Translations under genes and position numbers: made by a program
Shown here: positions 43,801 through 48,450 of the stretch, piece by piece
How the letters are laid out: every line of letters begins with the position of its first letter
Numbering within the stretch: the first letter of the stretch is position 1
NCBI GenBank assembly: GCA_019916065.1
Contig: CM034236.1
Span: 18,592,805 to 18,656,804, forward strand
Length of the DNA stretch: 64,000 nt
DNA from: Vitellaria paradoxa
Lineage: Eukaryota; Streptophyta; Magnoliopsida; Ericales; Sapotaceae
Direction of reading: 5' to 3'
The notes under the pieces: model-generated
Databases searched by the model: none
What the model was told of the DNA's origin: nothing
What the model saw: only the letters and a program-made list of their open reading frames with translations

Positions 43801-46134
43801 ACACAAGATATTACGTGGTTCAATTATAAGAAACTACAATAATGGAGTAAGGAATTATAAGAGAGATGAGGGAACCTCAAAGAACCCCAGACAACCCCAT
43901 CACTTATTCTTGGCTTTTATCTTAACCATAGCCTTTGAAAACCCTAACCTGAACTTAGTCCTTATGTACAACACGTCCCAAATATATAGGAACAAAAAAC
44001 CCAATCAGAGCTGGACTTAGAAACTTGTCTAGAATAGGACTGCTAAAGTTACAGTTCTATACCGCGGGGTTAAACCCCGCAACCCCCAATCTTCTACGAG
44101 TTTCCGTGAATCAATATAAGCCACAACTCTTAACAATTTTTCTCTTCAACAATTTTCATTTATTGTGGAAAATCAAAATAAGGTTGAATTCGTGCACATA
44201 AGAAAAAAGGTTGAATTTAATTGATTGAGAATCAAAATAATAAAAATGCACTCTTTCTGTTTGTCATATCTTCAATTTTAATGTATTTTTAATTTATTTA
44301 TTTTTATACAAAATCTGAAAGTGAACCTGAATTAGTTAATACTATTAGACTTAACTTGTTTTTCATACTTTGTGCTCAATTACTTTTACCTTAGTTCATA
44401 TGACCTCAGTACCAAGACAAAAATGGTTATCAATCGCCTTATCTCATCACTTTACCTGTATATAGGGCCCACAAATCTTAAGAAAGTTGGTGATATGTGC
44501 TCAGATCTTGATATAATTTTTTCTTGCTGACATAAAATGTTTTGATTGTTGACAATTGTCAATGCAATTAGTTCTGCAGCAAGCTAACCCGACTTTTCAA
44601 GTTGCTCGTCCATTTACTTAGAATTAGGAAAGGCAAACAGACTCCTCAGTCCAGCAAGAGTATGGGCGATTGGGAATATTAAAAACCATGGAATAATTAT
44701 TTTACTGAAAAAATAATTGCTCAGAACTAATGTAGTTATCACTTGGTCCCTAGTGGCATCATTTCCCTTTATAATTCTATCTTTGACATGTTAGTCAACC
44801 ATATCGTACAATATTGATGGCTGCTGAAACTGTAGTCATCGACTTTGTTTTCTTTACACCCATTTACTGAATTTCCAAAAGGAGCTAGGATGCTTGTTCT
44901 GAGCCTTTGTTATTGTGTTATTAACTTCCTTGAGTAACTAAACCCTATAATTTTCTTCAGCGAGTGGTACTGAGAAATTTATATTGTTCCTTTCACCATT
45001 TGGATTGTCATCTCTCATGCTACTGGGTGTGATAGTGTTATTTGCTGTGAGCATCAATAGGTTTCGTCAGTAAGTAAATAACTAGCCCATTCAATTTTCT
45101 TTTTTTTTTTTTGGGGGGGGGGGGGGTAAGTAGCCCATTCAATTCCCCCAAACAATAACCCCCCCACCCCCCCCCCCCCCCCCCAAAAAAAAAGGGAAGC
45201 GGAAAAGAAAAAGACCACTTGGCAAGTGCCTTTATTAGAATTCTCCAAGTTGCATATGCACCTTATTCAAAGCCCTTTCATCAAGAGTGGACTTATATTT
45301 GGTTGTCGGGAGTAGTTGTTTCTGCAAATTCAAATATTTTGAGCTTTGATTTTTGCTTACACTATATAGTGAAATGTGAATTTTTTAGGAAGGTGGTCCG
45401 ATTGGTCTTATTGAAAATGGGGACATCATCACCATAGATATTCGAGAAAGGAGAATGGATGTTCAGTTAACGAACGAGGAATTGGAGGAGCGAAGAAAGA
45501 AGTGGATGCCCCCTGCATACAAGGCTGACAGAGGCGTTTTATACAAGGTATGTGAAAATCTCACTTATCAAATAAGTCTCATAAAATAAACAGAGTTGTA
45601 ACTTTCTTTAGATGTTATATTCTTTATTATAATGTCTAATGCTTCCAAAAAAAAAAAAAAAAAAAATTAATTTGTTCCAATACATATATATATATATATA
45701 TATATGTCTACATAAGTTGCATGCTATTTGTATTTAAACAAGCACAAAGAAAATGCTTAAAAATAAGAAAACTCGTGCGGGGGAAAGAAGTTGCTTTTTC
45801 CCATGCTTGAGTTTTCTTCAGAAGGTGCTCCCCTAGGAATCTCCTTGATGCCAATAGCTAGCACCCAACTGGCGGTGAAGTCTTGCTACCACCAGATTTC
45901 GTTTGCTCAATTTCGGCGGTTGACTTGAAACCTTGAATTTCTATATTTAAATTTTCATGTAAATAAAAAATATCTCAATTGTGGTTGGAAATTTCTTGTC
46001 ATACGTATCAATCTAGGTGAGAAAACCATGCAATACATGTATAATTGTTTTAACTCAAAATAGTATTTGCTTTTCATATGCAGTACATCAAGAATGTGCA
46101 ACCGGCTTCAAAGGGATGCGTCACTGATGAATAA
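7453..46134 (+). CDS. DHAD: Dihydroxy-acid dehydratase (DHAD), 3' part of gene, 13 exons
   Basis: Joined exons 7453-7524, 17352-17399, 18422-18576, 18659-18853, 18920-19031, 19195-19264, 19378-19436, 19576-19699, 19855-19925, 22364-22465, 33524-33604, 45389-45547 and 46084-46134 give one open frame of 432 residues that ends in the family-typical GCVTDE. The enzyme removes water from 2,3-dihydroxy-3-methylbutanoate or -pentanoate to give the 2-oxo acids for valine, leucine and isoleucine; plant DHAD is plastidial. Visible hallmarks are [14 protein letters not shown], the cluster-cysteine region [25 protein letters not shown], and the second IlvD/Edd signature [13 protein letters not shown]. 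Full-length plant DHAD is about 600 residues, so roughly 175 N-terminal residues (transit peptide and the CDK cysteine) lie outside the window. All visible junctions are GT-AG and phase-consistent with no stop, so the gene is probably active despite 38.7 kb of transposon-filled introns. Identity rests on recognition of this conserved family, not on a database search. Confidence 0.95.
8162..8384. mobile_element. MITE-like element, copy A
   Basis: Imperfect terminal inverted repeats of about 55 bp: the left end reads GGAATAATTACCTTTTTACC and the right end, on the complementary strand, GGGATAATTACCTTTTATCC. There is no coding capacity. Length of about 223 bp and AT-richness fit a non-autonomous DNA transposon; the superfamily is not resolved because the target duplication falls in a T run. 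Confidence 0.65.
8671..8894. mobile_element. MITE-like element, copy B (duplicated with its flanks)
   Basis: Same element as at 8162-8384, carried in the second copy of the 509-bp duplication. It is thus a segmental duplicate and not an independent insertion. Confidence 0.65.
9070..9740 (+). mobile_element. Copia-like 5' end fragment (LTR end, primer site, leader)
   Basis: TGGTATTAGAGC at 9321-9332, a variant of the initiator-Met primer site, is preceded by a T-rich LTR-like stretch with a short internal duplication around 9205-9295. A non-coding leader with GGCAAC and GGCGAC repeats follows, and an ATG at 9574 starts MATSLV, which resembles a copia gag start. No gag body follows; the sequence changes to LINE at about 9745. 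The 5' boundary is uncertain. Confidence 0.45.
9745..10588 (+). pseudogene. L1-type LINE reverse-transcriptase C-terminal remnant
   Basis: Multi-frame similarity to the plant L1 RT thumb and linker: [11 protein letters not shown], then [14 protein letters not shown] and LSKGARVT, later FNEALL and LWKSI. Several stops and frameshifts, no intact frame. A candidate C-terminal continuation is at 16290-16560, on the other side of the copia and gypsy insertions. Confidence 0.6.
10589..11574 (+). mobile_element. Copia element 5' part (LTR, primer site, gag)
   Basis: A likely LTR of about 194 bp (10589-10782) ends in CA and is followed by a primer-site variant TGGTATTAGAG at 10783. A repeat-rich leader follows, then gag from about 11225: [31 protein letters not shown] and, after a stop and frameshifts, [20 protein letters not shown]. 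This is the start of a copia gag. The element is cut at about 11575 where gypsy sequence begins; no 3' half was recognised. Confidence 0.6.
12287..12940 (-). pseudogene. Gypsy integrase, partial
   Basis: A decayed HHCC-type region near 12840-12940, then the core: [20 protein letters not shown] with the first Asp, [15 protein letters not shown] with the second, and [14 protein letters not shown] with the Glu. The frame ends at 12287, so the C-terminal part is missing or frameshifted. Confidence 0.8.
12930..13450 (-). pseudogene. Gypsy RNase H
   Basis: Minus strand: [53 protein letters not shown] and [16 protein letters not shown], the RNase H of gypsy elements. Two frames overlap, showing a frameshift near 13390. 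Confidence 0.8.
13500..15077 (-). pseudogene. Gypsy protease and reverse transcriptase, broken
   Basis: Minus-strand frame 15077-13974 includes an aspartic-protease-like part ([20 protein letters not shown], the conserved LLGRPW-type motif) and the RT N-terminus: KEVEL-like [34 protein letters not shown] and [15 protein letters not shown]. The frame stops soon after SNAPSTFM. The catalytic block that should read FDDIL-type appears as FHDILV just beyond the stop, with the first Asp lost. Further RT and connection sequence continues to about 13500 with frameshifts. Confidence 0.8.
15053..15942 (-). pseudogene. Gypsy gag with zinc knuckle, broken
   Basis: On the minus strand the core reads [16 protein letters not shown] then [20 protein letters not shown], typical of retrotrans_gag domains. 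A CCHC knuckle, [14 protein letters not shown], is near 15130-15180. Frames change near 15640 and 15400. Confidence 0.78.
16130..16565 (+). pseudogene. Possible LINE C-terminal fragment
   Basis: In broken frames: [11 protein letters not shown], then [28 protein letters not shown]. The last stretch resembles the WxIWRERNxRxF region of plant L1 proteins. It may be the tail of the LINE remnant at 9745-10588, separated by later insertions. Similarity is weak and the middle of the protein is absent. Confidence 0.35.
16687..17183. mobile_element. Non-autonomous Mutator-like element with 9-bp target duplication
   Basis: GGATAATAT occurs immediately on both sides (16678-16686 and 17184-17192), a 9-bp duplication typical of Mutator-like elements. 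The ends are weak inverted repeats (TTAGGAGGCA at the left, TAAGAAGCAT on the complement of the right). The interior has GTGTC-type motifs in inverted positions. No coding capacity was seen. Confidence 0.6.
17352..17399 (+). CDS. DHAD: DHAD exon 2 (16 aa)
   Basis: A 48-bp exon between TTGTGCAG and GTACAC that reads [16 protein letters not shown]. It keeps phase 0 on both sides, although 9.8 kb of transposon-filled intron precedes it. Confidence 0.93.
17400..18421. other. DHAD intron with ATT microsatellite and 58-bp tandem repeat
   Basis: No gene. Holds an (ATT)n run at 17964-17987 followed by T's, and the 58-bp duplication listed separately. A short + strand open frame around 18000-18103 has no recognisable family. 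Confidence 0.6.
18181..18296. repeat. 58-bp perfect tandem duplication with CACGTG
   Basis: 18181-18238 and 18239-18296 appear identical. Each unit contains the palindrome CACGTG (G-box core) and ends in an A run. It lies 125 bp upstream of DHAD exon 3. Confidence 0.93.
18422..18576 (+). CDS. DHAD: DHAD exon 3 (cluster-cysteine exon)
   Basis: A 155-bp exon between CTTACAG and GTAGAA. It encodes [14 protein letters not shown], followed by [20 protein letters not shown], the conserved cysteine-rich stretch of IlvD proteins, and ends within LPYS (phase 2). Confidence 0.95.
18659..18853 (+). CDS. DHAD: DHAD exon 4
   Basis: A 195-bp exon completing a split Ser codon and continuing [20 protein letters not shown], then [17 protein letters not shown]. 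Donor is AG|GTGAGG, phase 2. The intron before it is only 82 bp. Confidence 0.95.
18920..19031 (+). CDS. DHAD: DHAD exon 5
   Basis: A 112-bp exon between TTGGCAG and GTGTGC; reads [20 protein letters not shown] and ends KYVMEDVHK, as in plant DHAD. Confidence 0.94.
19195..19264 (+). CDS. DHAD: DHAD exon 6
   Basis: A 70-bp exon between ACATAG and GTATAT; reads [20 protein letters not shown] then CMT plus one base of a split Val codon. Confidence 0.93.
19378..19436 (+). CDS. DHAD: DHAD exon 7
   Basis: A 59-bp exon after a strong polypyrimidine tract and TTTCAG; completes the Val codon and reads [19 protein letters not shown] before donor GTATAA. Confidence 0.92.
19576..19699 (+). CDS. DHAD: DHAD exon 8
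   Basis: A 124-bp exon between TTGCCCAG and GTGTTG; reads [19 protein letters not shown] then [15 protein letters not shown] plus one base. Confidence 0.94.
19855..19925 (+). CDS. DHAD: DHAD exon 9
   Basis: A 71-bp exon between TGTTAG and GTATGA; completes a Gly codon and reads [20 protein letters not shown] then SFK. Phase 0 at its end. Confidence 0.94.
20500..20895. repeat. Imperfect tandem duplication, period about 198 bp
   Basis: The block around GTCTGGGAATAATGTTAGAT at 20535 recurs at 20733 as GTCTGGAAATAATGTCAAGT, and similarity continues through GGAGCAAAAGAGA and GGGAGAGTAATTCTGG. Divergence is clear, so this is an old duplication. Confidence 0.75.
21375..21426. repeat. (TC)n microsatellite
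   Basis: An uninterrupted TC dinucleotide run of about 50 bp in DHAD intron 9. Confidence 0.95.
22364..22465 (+). CDS. DHAD: DHAD exon 10
   Basis: A 102-bp exon between TTCTTTAG and GTTTGA; reads [20 protein letters not shown] then [14 protein letters not shown]. It directly precedes an 11-kb intron. Confidence 0.95.
22714..22908 (-). repeat. 3' LTR of copia element 2
   Basis: On the minus strand it starts TGTTAGATATAATAAATA and ends TTCTTAACA. Aligns with 33259-33438 apart from indels. The end of RNase H abuts it on the right. Confidence 0.8.
22909..23260 (-). pseudogene. Copia 2 RNase H end
   Basis: In broken minus-strand frames: [29 protein letters not shown] and [11 protein letters not shown] followed by LETYDIYAPV and the G-rich tract before the LTR. 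These correspond to the E, D and C-terminal TKAL motifs of copia RNase H. It is joined almost directly to integrase-linker sequence. Confidence 0.65.
23590..24235 (-). pseudogene. Copia 2 integrase core
   Basis: Minus-strand frame 23992-23600 has [11 protein letters not shown], then [17 protein letters not shown], which are the second Asp and the Glu regions of copia integrase, and ends near [11 protein letters not shown]. The first catalytic Asp region would lie right of 24235, where the RTE insertion interrupts. Confidence 0.75.
24241..25735 (+). mobile_element. 5'-truncated RTE-type non-LTR retrotransposon
   Basis: Reverse transcriptase on the + strand in one frame from 24241 to 25695, with a single in-frame TAG at 24541. 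Motifs: [74 protein letters not shown] and the catalytic FADDII near 24925. The C-terminal part has [17 protein letters not shown] and [11 protein letters not shown], as in plant RTE-clade proteins. After the stop comes a repeated TTGGT/TTTGG tail. The N-terminal endonuclease is absent. It is inserted into copia 2 integrase, opposite in strand to that element. Confidence 0.88.
24559..25695 (+). pseudogene. RTE reverse transcriptase, long open part
   Basis: A 378-codon uninterrupted frame covering the RT palm, with both catalytic Asp of FADD, and the C-terminal domain. It is the least decayed coding region among the retroelements in the window, which suggests a younger insertion. It cannot be autonomous because the endonuclease half is missing and an upstream stop is present. 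Confidence 0.85.
25810..25845. repeat. (CT)n and (CTAT)n microsatellite
   Basis: A CT run followed by CTAT repeats, about 75 bp beyond the RTE tail. Confidence 0.9.
25880..27031 (-). pseudogene. Copia 2 gag C-part, protease, pre-integrase
   Basis: Minus strand from right: [20 protein letters not shown] near 27030-26970 (gag), a zinc knuckle [14 protein letters not shown] near 26670-26735 in which the second Cys is Trp, a protease remnant [10 protein letters not shown] near 26455-26485 (usual form IDSGATDH), and a pre-integrase remnant with SLDCESCQ and KHHRVSF near 26000-26080. All are in different frames. Mutated metal ligands show this copy is inactive. Confidence 0.6.
27278..27895 (-). 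pseudogene. Copia 3 RNase H
   Basis: A 205-codon frame: [58 protein letters not shown] and [20 protein letters not shown]. The usual Asp in YCDNKAAI is Asn, so a catalytic residue is missing. Ends just before the polypurine tract. Confidence 0.87.
27897..28826 (-). pseudogene. Copia 3 reverse transcriptase
   Basis: [53 protein letters not shown] and [11 protein letters not shown], then a stop near 28446. YVDDII of the catalytic site is near 28205-28235, in a segment followed by [20 protein letters not shown]. Frames change at least twice. Confidence 0.85.
29164..29310 (-). repeat. Minisatellite in the integrase-RT linker of copia 3
   Basis: TTCTGTGGGCTGAGAGTGTT-type blocks recur with variants (TTCTGTGGACTGAGG, TTTTGTGGACTAAGG). 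In the coding frame this gives imperfect repeats of PTEHQFLP and STEYQHSQ type. The repeat sits in a variable spacer, so it may alter spacer length without touching catalytic domains. Confidence 0.75.
29265..30339 (-). pseudogene. Copia 3 integrase
   Basis: Zinc-binding part [13 protein letters not shown] and [14 protein letters not shown], then [12 protein letters not shown] (first Asp), TDNGREYFN (second Asp) and [14 protein letters not shown] (Glu). A stop lies near 29970, between the first two catalytic blocks, and another near 29611. A linker with [18 protein letters not shown] follows. Confidence 0.85.
30394..30750 (-). pseudogene. Copia 3 protease region
   Basis: Reads [20 protein letters not shown]. 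The active-site triad of copia protease is usually DSGAS; here Gly is Arg, which would be expected to disable it. Followed by [19 protein letters not shown] as in intact elements. Confidence 0.82.
30825..31748 (-). pseudogene. Copia 3 gag
   Basis: The 307-codon minus-strand frame starts at the ATG at 31746-31748, about 170 bp inside the primer site. It shows [50 protein letters not shown] and [14 protein letters not shown], the usual copia gag core. Near 31050 the natural frame is lost. The CCHC knuckle, in another frame at about 30915-30960, reads [14 protein letters not shown], with its last Cys changed to Tyr. Confidence 0.85.
32184..33258 (-). pseudogene. Copia 2 5' internal region and gag start
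   Basis: Between the copia 3 insertion and the 5' LTR of copia 2. Broken frames include [18 protein letters not shown] near 32510-32570, typical of a copia gag start, and [13 protein letters not shown] next to the copia 3 junction. The block GTGCGAATCGGAAATTTGGA occurs twice in tandem around 32630-32690. The remainder is non-coding leader. Confidence 0.55.
33259..33438 (-). repeat. 5' LTR of copia element 2
   Basis: Ends (minus strand) CTTGACA directly before the primer site TGGTATCAAG. Shorter than its partner by about 15 bp owing to indels. Confidence 0.8.
33524..33604 (+). CDS. DHAD: DHAD exon 11 (second IlvD/Edd signature)
   Basis: An 81-bp exon between GCTGCAG and GTAGGT; reads [19 protein letters not shown] then GHICPEAQ. 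It holds the second IlvD/Edd family signature and sits alone between two introns of about 11 kb each. Confidence 0.96.
33605..36500. other. DHAD intron 11, left part; possible LTR remnant
   Basis: No gene. 35560-36180 looks LTR-like: TATATATACACCC near 35815, then the transcript-like leader with CTCTC and T runs and an ending TTGTGTGTGATTGCTTG, but I found no second copy or target duplication. A 50-bp block starting CCAGAAAAATAAC at 36263 recurs at 36441. The rest is AT-rich. Confidence 0.4.
36500..37600 (-). pseudogene. Exon-like fragments of an unidentified host gene
   Basis: On the minus strand several blocks look like plant exons with splice signals. 36972-36884: acceptor TTTGCAG, encodes [16 protein letters not shown], donor GTAAAT. 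About 36792-36690: encodes [19 protein letters not shown], donor GTAAATG. 36597-36540: acceptor ATTCCAG, encodes [18 protein letters not shown], donor GTCTTC. The second and third join in phase through a split codon (ATT G + CT), giving [11 protein letters not shown]. The first-to-second join does not keep frame. A further acceptor-like block starts near 37577. I do not recognise the protein. It may be a decayed gene copy or a captured fragment. Confidence 0.45.
37147..37358. repeat. Direct repeat pair (39 bp) around a GGAATG-rich segment
   Basis: The block beginning ATGTTTTATATGTGGGAATG at 37147 recurs at 37320 with one difference. Between them are GGAATGGAATGATCATTCCC-type inverted motifs. 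Could be a small duplicated MITE or a simple local duplication. Confidence 0.6.
37690..37830 (-). pseudogene. Possible DC1-like zinc-finger fragment
   Basis: One minus-strand frame reads [18 protein letters not shown] and then [20 protein letters not shown]. The HxxHxL and YxCxxCxxxxC pattern resembles plant DC1 (cysteine/histidine-rich C1) domains, but the middle CxxC pair is absent. No start, no flanking exons. Weak. Confidence 0.25.
38595..39308 (-). pseudogene. Copia 4 RNase H, decayed
   Basis: In broken minus-strand frames the DxKSTTGY-type and AExKA-type blocks are still readable around 39000-39080 and 38960-38995, and [12 protein letters not shown] lies near 38700-38740. Ends shortly before the LTR at 38594. 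Confidence 0.65.
39324..40530 (-). pseudogene. Copia 4 reverse transcriptase
   Basis: [18 protein letters not shown], later [40 protein letters not shown] and [14 protein letters not shown] near 39645-39690, then [20 protein letters not shown] and [14 protein letters not shown]. Many frame changes. Same family as the fragment at 59057-60480. Confidence 0.8.
40540..41653 (-). mobile_element. Probable solo LTR inserted in copia 4
   Basis: CTTAT flanks the segment at 40535-40539 and 41654-41658, exactly where copia 4 coding sequence is interrupted between KGYKC and [12 protein letters not shown]. On the minus strand the insert starts TGTTAGTGTTTTGTGCAGG and ends near TGAATCATA. It is 1114 bp with no coding capacity, which fits a solo LTR. 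Its first 55 bp resemble the outer LTR end of the SIRE-like element at 57780-57833. Confidence 0.65.
41660..42865 (-). pseudogene. Copia 4 protease and integrase
   Basis: Protease-like [14 protein letters not shown] near 42780-42840, then pre-integrase [15 protein letters not shown] and KTCKLYFCK, and the integrase start YVHSNVWKP and [13 protein letters not shown]. Left of 42107 the core continues in broken frames with [21 protein letters not shown]. The HSD catalytic Asp appears as HSN. Confidence 0.75.
42868..43640 (-). pseudogene. Copia 4 gag with zinc knuckle
   Basis: [39 protein letters not shown] and [20 protein letters not shown], the gag core of Tnt1-like elements, followed in another frame by [16 protein letters not shown]. 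The CCHC knuckle [14 protein letters not shown] lies near 42968-43010. At least one frameshift near 43270. Confidence 0.82.
44136..45388. other. DHAD intron 11, right part
   Basis: No gene. Two blocks resemble sequence left of copia 4: GTTTTGATTGTTGACAATTG (about 44540) with 35218, and TGAATTTCCAAAAGGAGCTA (about 44868) with 37952. At 45095-45190 there are runs of T, G, C and A around a repeated TAGCCCATTCAATT. Confidence 0.6.
45092..45192. repeat. Homopolymer-rich low-complexity patch
   Basis: T-run and G-run, then TAGCCCATTCAATTCCCCC, then C-run and A-run. TAGCCCATTCAATT also occurs just before the T-run (about 45083), so the patch contains a short duplication. Lengths of such runs are often unreliable in assemblies. 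Confidence 0.85.
45389..45547 (+). CDS. DHAD: DHAD exon 12
   Basis: A 159-bp exon between TTTTTTAG and GTATGT; reads [18 protein letters not shown] and ends DRGVLYK. A homopolymer-rich patch lies about 200 bp upstream. Confidence 0.95.
45548..46083. other. Last DHAD intron
   Basis: An ordinary 536-bp intron with an A-run and a (TA)n run at about 45684-45706. No other feature seen. Confidence 0.8.
46084..46134 (+). CDS. DHAD: DHAD last exon with stop
   Basis: Acceptor ATATGCAG, then [16 protein letters not shown] and TAA (46132-46134). This is the normal DHAD C-terminus, so the 3' end of the gene is complete. Confidence 0.95.
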   Translation, partial: YIKNVQPASKGCVTDE

Positions 46135-47574
46135 TAGAGAACGGGGTTAGGAAGGTATAGAGTAAATCAGCAAGCTCGATTGTTCCCAACAAACAACGAC
46201 CCGATGGTCTTGCTCTGGCTCTTTAGGGTATTTATCTCTGGCTTTTTGAAATTTTTTAGGCCTCAAGAAGTGTTTGTGGATTACCTTGTTTTGGAATTTT
46301 AAGTTTCAATTTGTTGCTTTGAAGTTGACTCGACTGCGCATTATGAGTTCATCTTGAATAAGTTCAACTGCTTCAATAAAAGACCTCAGTATTGTGGGAT
46401 GTTAAAATTTCAATTTTATTTTGCGATCTTACGATTTATGTTGTGGTGTGAAAACTTGTTGAGTGGAATAAAACATTTTAATAAGCTAAAATCTGGATTT
46501 TGGAATGGAAAATCTATAAAATTTCAATTTTATAGGTGACTTTACTAATTTTAAAAATGGGTAAATTACACCAATCTCTCTTCAACATTTAGAAAATTAC
46601 ACCTATAATTCTTTAATATTTGAAAATAACACTAATATTCGTTATTATTTTTTTTTTGGTGACTTGGAATTTCATTGTTTTATTATAATTTTTAACGGAC
46701 TACGTAATTAATAGGTAAATTGGGGAGATGTAATCTCTTTTTCAGGCATATCTCGTTTGAATTAGAAATCGAACTCATGTGATTTTTGTGAAGAGCATAT
46801 GAACAAGTCACTGGAGTTAACCATAGAGGCTTATATCTTTTATTTTGAAATGTTGATAACACTCTCTCTTTTACGAGGCTTTTTGTTACTGTAAAGACAA
46901 TTATGCTATTTGACACATTTGTTTATATCTTTAAACTAGAAGGAGGCATACACTATGTGCGTGTATTTTCAATTAATTTTTATTTTTTTAAAATATTAAA
47001 AAATTATTTTAAATAATAAATAAAGAATAATTATTAGTTAAAGGTATCCAAGTAGATAATAATTAACTAATGAAGCATTTAAGTAAAACAAAAGAATATT
47101 ATAAAAGTAGTGGGTATTTAAGGAAAATAAAAAAATAAAAAGGTTACTCAAATAACTTATAAAAATTTTAAAAATTACTTATACATTATTTTTAAATGGT
47201 GAGTGGTTATTGATGATTAAGAATTATTAATGGAGAAAAAAAATTAAAGTTTCATAAAAAATTAGTTTTATAAAATTTTTGATTTCACCATATCCCTTCT
47301 CTTTCCTTTGTAATGGTATAAGTGGAACCCGCTCAAATCCTTCTAGACAATTAACACGAATTTTTATCATTGCCGCTATGACCATCCCTCTACCATTAGG
47401 AACTCACCTTTTCTCTCTACCTATCGTGAAAGCCACATCCTTTATCTCTACCCACCATTAATATCACGATTAAACACACTTCCCACCTCTTTTCTCTTTA
47501 CCCACCATGAAATCCATGCCATCTCTCTTGGTATGACGATGTTAATAAATTGATTTTAGTTAATTATGTGTGTG
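46135..47574. other. DHAD 3' flank, AT-rich, no gene seen
   Basis: Contains the DHAD 3' UTR with the AATAAA at 46375, then very AT-rich sequence. Short frames here show no recognisable family. Confidence 0.6.
46375..46380 (+). terminator. Candidate DHAD polyadenylation signal AATAAA
   Basis: AATAAA about 240 bp after the DHAD stop codon, in AT-rich 3' flank; a second AATAAA-like motif is near 46467. Position fits a plant near-upstream element, but the cleavage site is not visible from sequence alone. Confidence 0.45.
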
Positions 47575-48450
47575 TGTTATGAACCCAAATTAGTTAGCTA
47601 GTATCCCAAATTAGTTAGTTAAGATTAGTTAGTTGATTTAATTATTGTAATAGAGCCTATAATATGGAGTATTATAAGAAAAAAAAAATAATGGAAAAAA
47701 ATTTTCATTTTGAGATTAATTTCTCATTTGGGAGAGTAGGGTTATTCTCGAATCAAACTCGTTTGTTTTTATTTTCTCTCTTGTTTTTTTAATTGCCAAT
47801 CAAAAAGTGAGTTCACTTCAATTGGTATCAGAGTAGTTCGATCCAATATAACAAAAATAGATATGCAAATGCAGCAATTTCAAGAAATCAATTAACAATT
47901 TAAATAATTGATAAAGATGATGGAAGTTATGAATGATAAATTAGGTGGCTTATTACAATAGGGTCAATTCGACATAGAAGTAATTAACATGAATGAGGAA
48001 AATGATCAGGGAATTGGGGATTCTTGACCTCGAATGCTAGAAATTATTAGTGGAAATTAAGAAAATTAGAGAAGGCAAGAATATGATTTACAATGGGTGT
48101 GTTTGTTGGCGACGATGATAACCTATCTTGAGCATTCCGTTCATGAGATTGAAACAAGAGCAAAGTTGTTTTTGCATAGAGAGGAGATGGCGAAAGATTC
48201 ATATGAAGAGGTCGTTGCTAGACCTAAAAAAAGCTTCGCAATTGTGGTGAGAAAGGTGACCTTGAGATTGTTGTCACTGCAAAGATCAAGCATTTGACGG
48301 TGGAGCTAGAGACGAGAAAGTGATATGTAAAATCCTATGCTCTTTCTCTCGATTTTTTGATCCTAAAATTATTGCCATTGAAGAAGTTAGTGATGTTGAT
48401 AAGATGAGAATTGAGGATGTTATACTATTTTTCTTTGGTTCCCACCTCAT
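47575..48450 (+). mobile_element. LTR retrotransposon 5' fragment (likely gypsy)
   Basis: A likely 246-bp LTR (47575-47820) starts TGTTATGAACCCAAATTAG and ends in CA. It is followed at once by ATTGGTATCAGAGTAGTTCG, a primer site typical of plant LTR elements. The following region has a weak gag-like frame with stops (MNEENDQGIG near 47990). No pol or 3' LTR was seen, so it is truncated. Confidence 0.5.

Larger units (their letters stand above)
38147..44135 (-). mobile_element. Copia element 4 (Tnt1-like), with internal insertion
   Basis: LTRs 38147-38594 and 43691-44135 (about 445 bp) share long blocks such as TATTACGTGGTT, AACCCTAACCT and AAATATATAGGAACAA. On the minus strand TTGGTATCAGAGCTCGG follows the 5' LTR. 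gag, zinc knuckle, protease, integrase, RT and RNase H occur in order but with many stops and frameshifts. The LTRs differ considerably (a large poly-A indel at 43761-43785 among others), so the element is old. Between integrase and RT an 1114-bp insertion (40540-41653) splits it. No clear target duplication. It fills DHAD intron 11 on the antisense strand. Confidence 0.88.

Noticed and set aside
48097..48297. 66-aa + strand reading frame as a host gene
   Set aside because: Lies in degenerate LTR-element sequence just after a gag-like region; no domain and no splice context.
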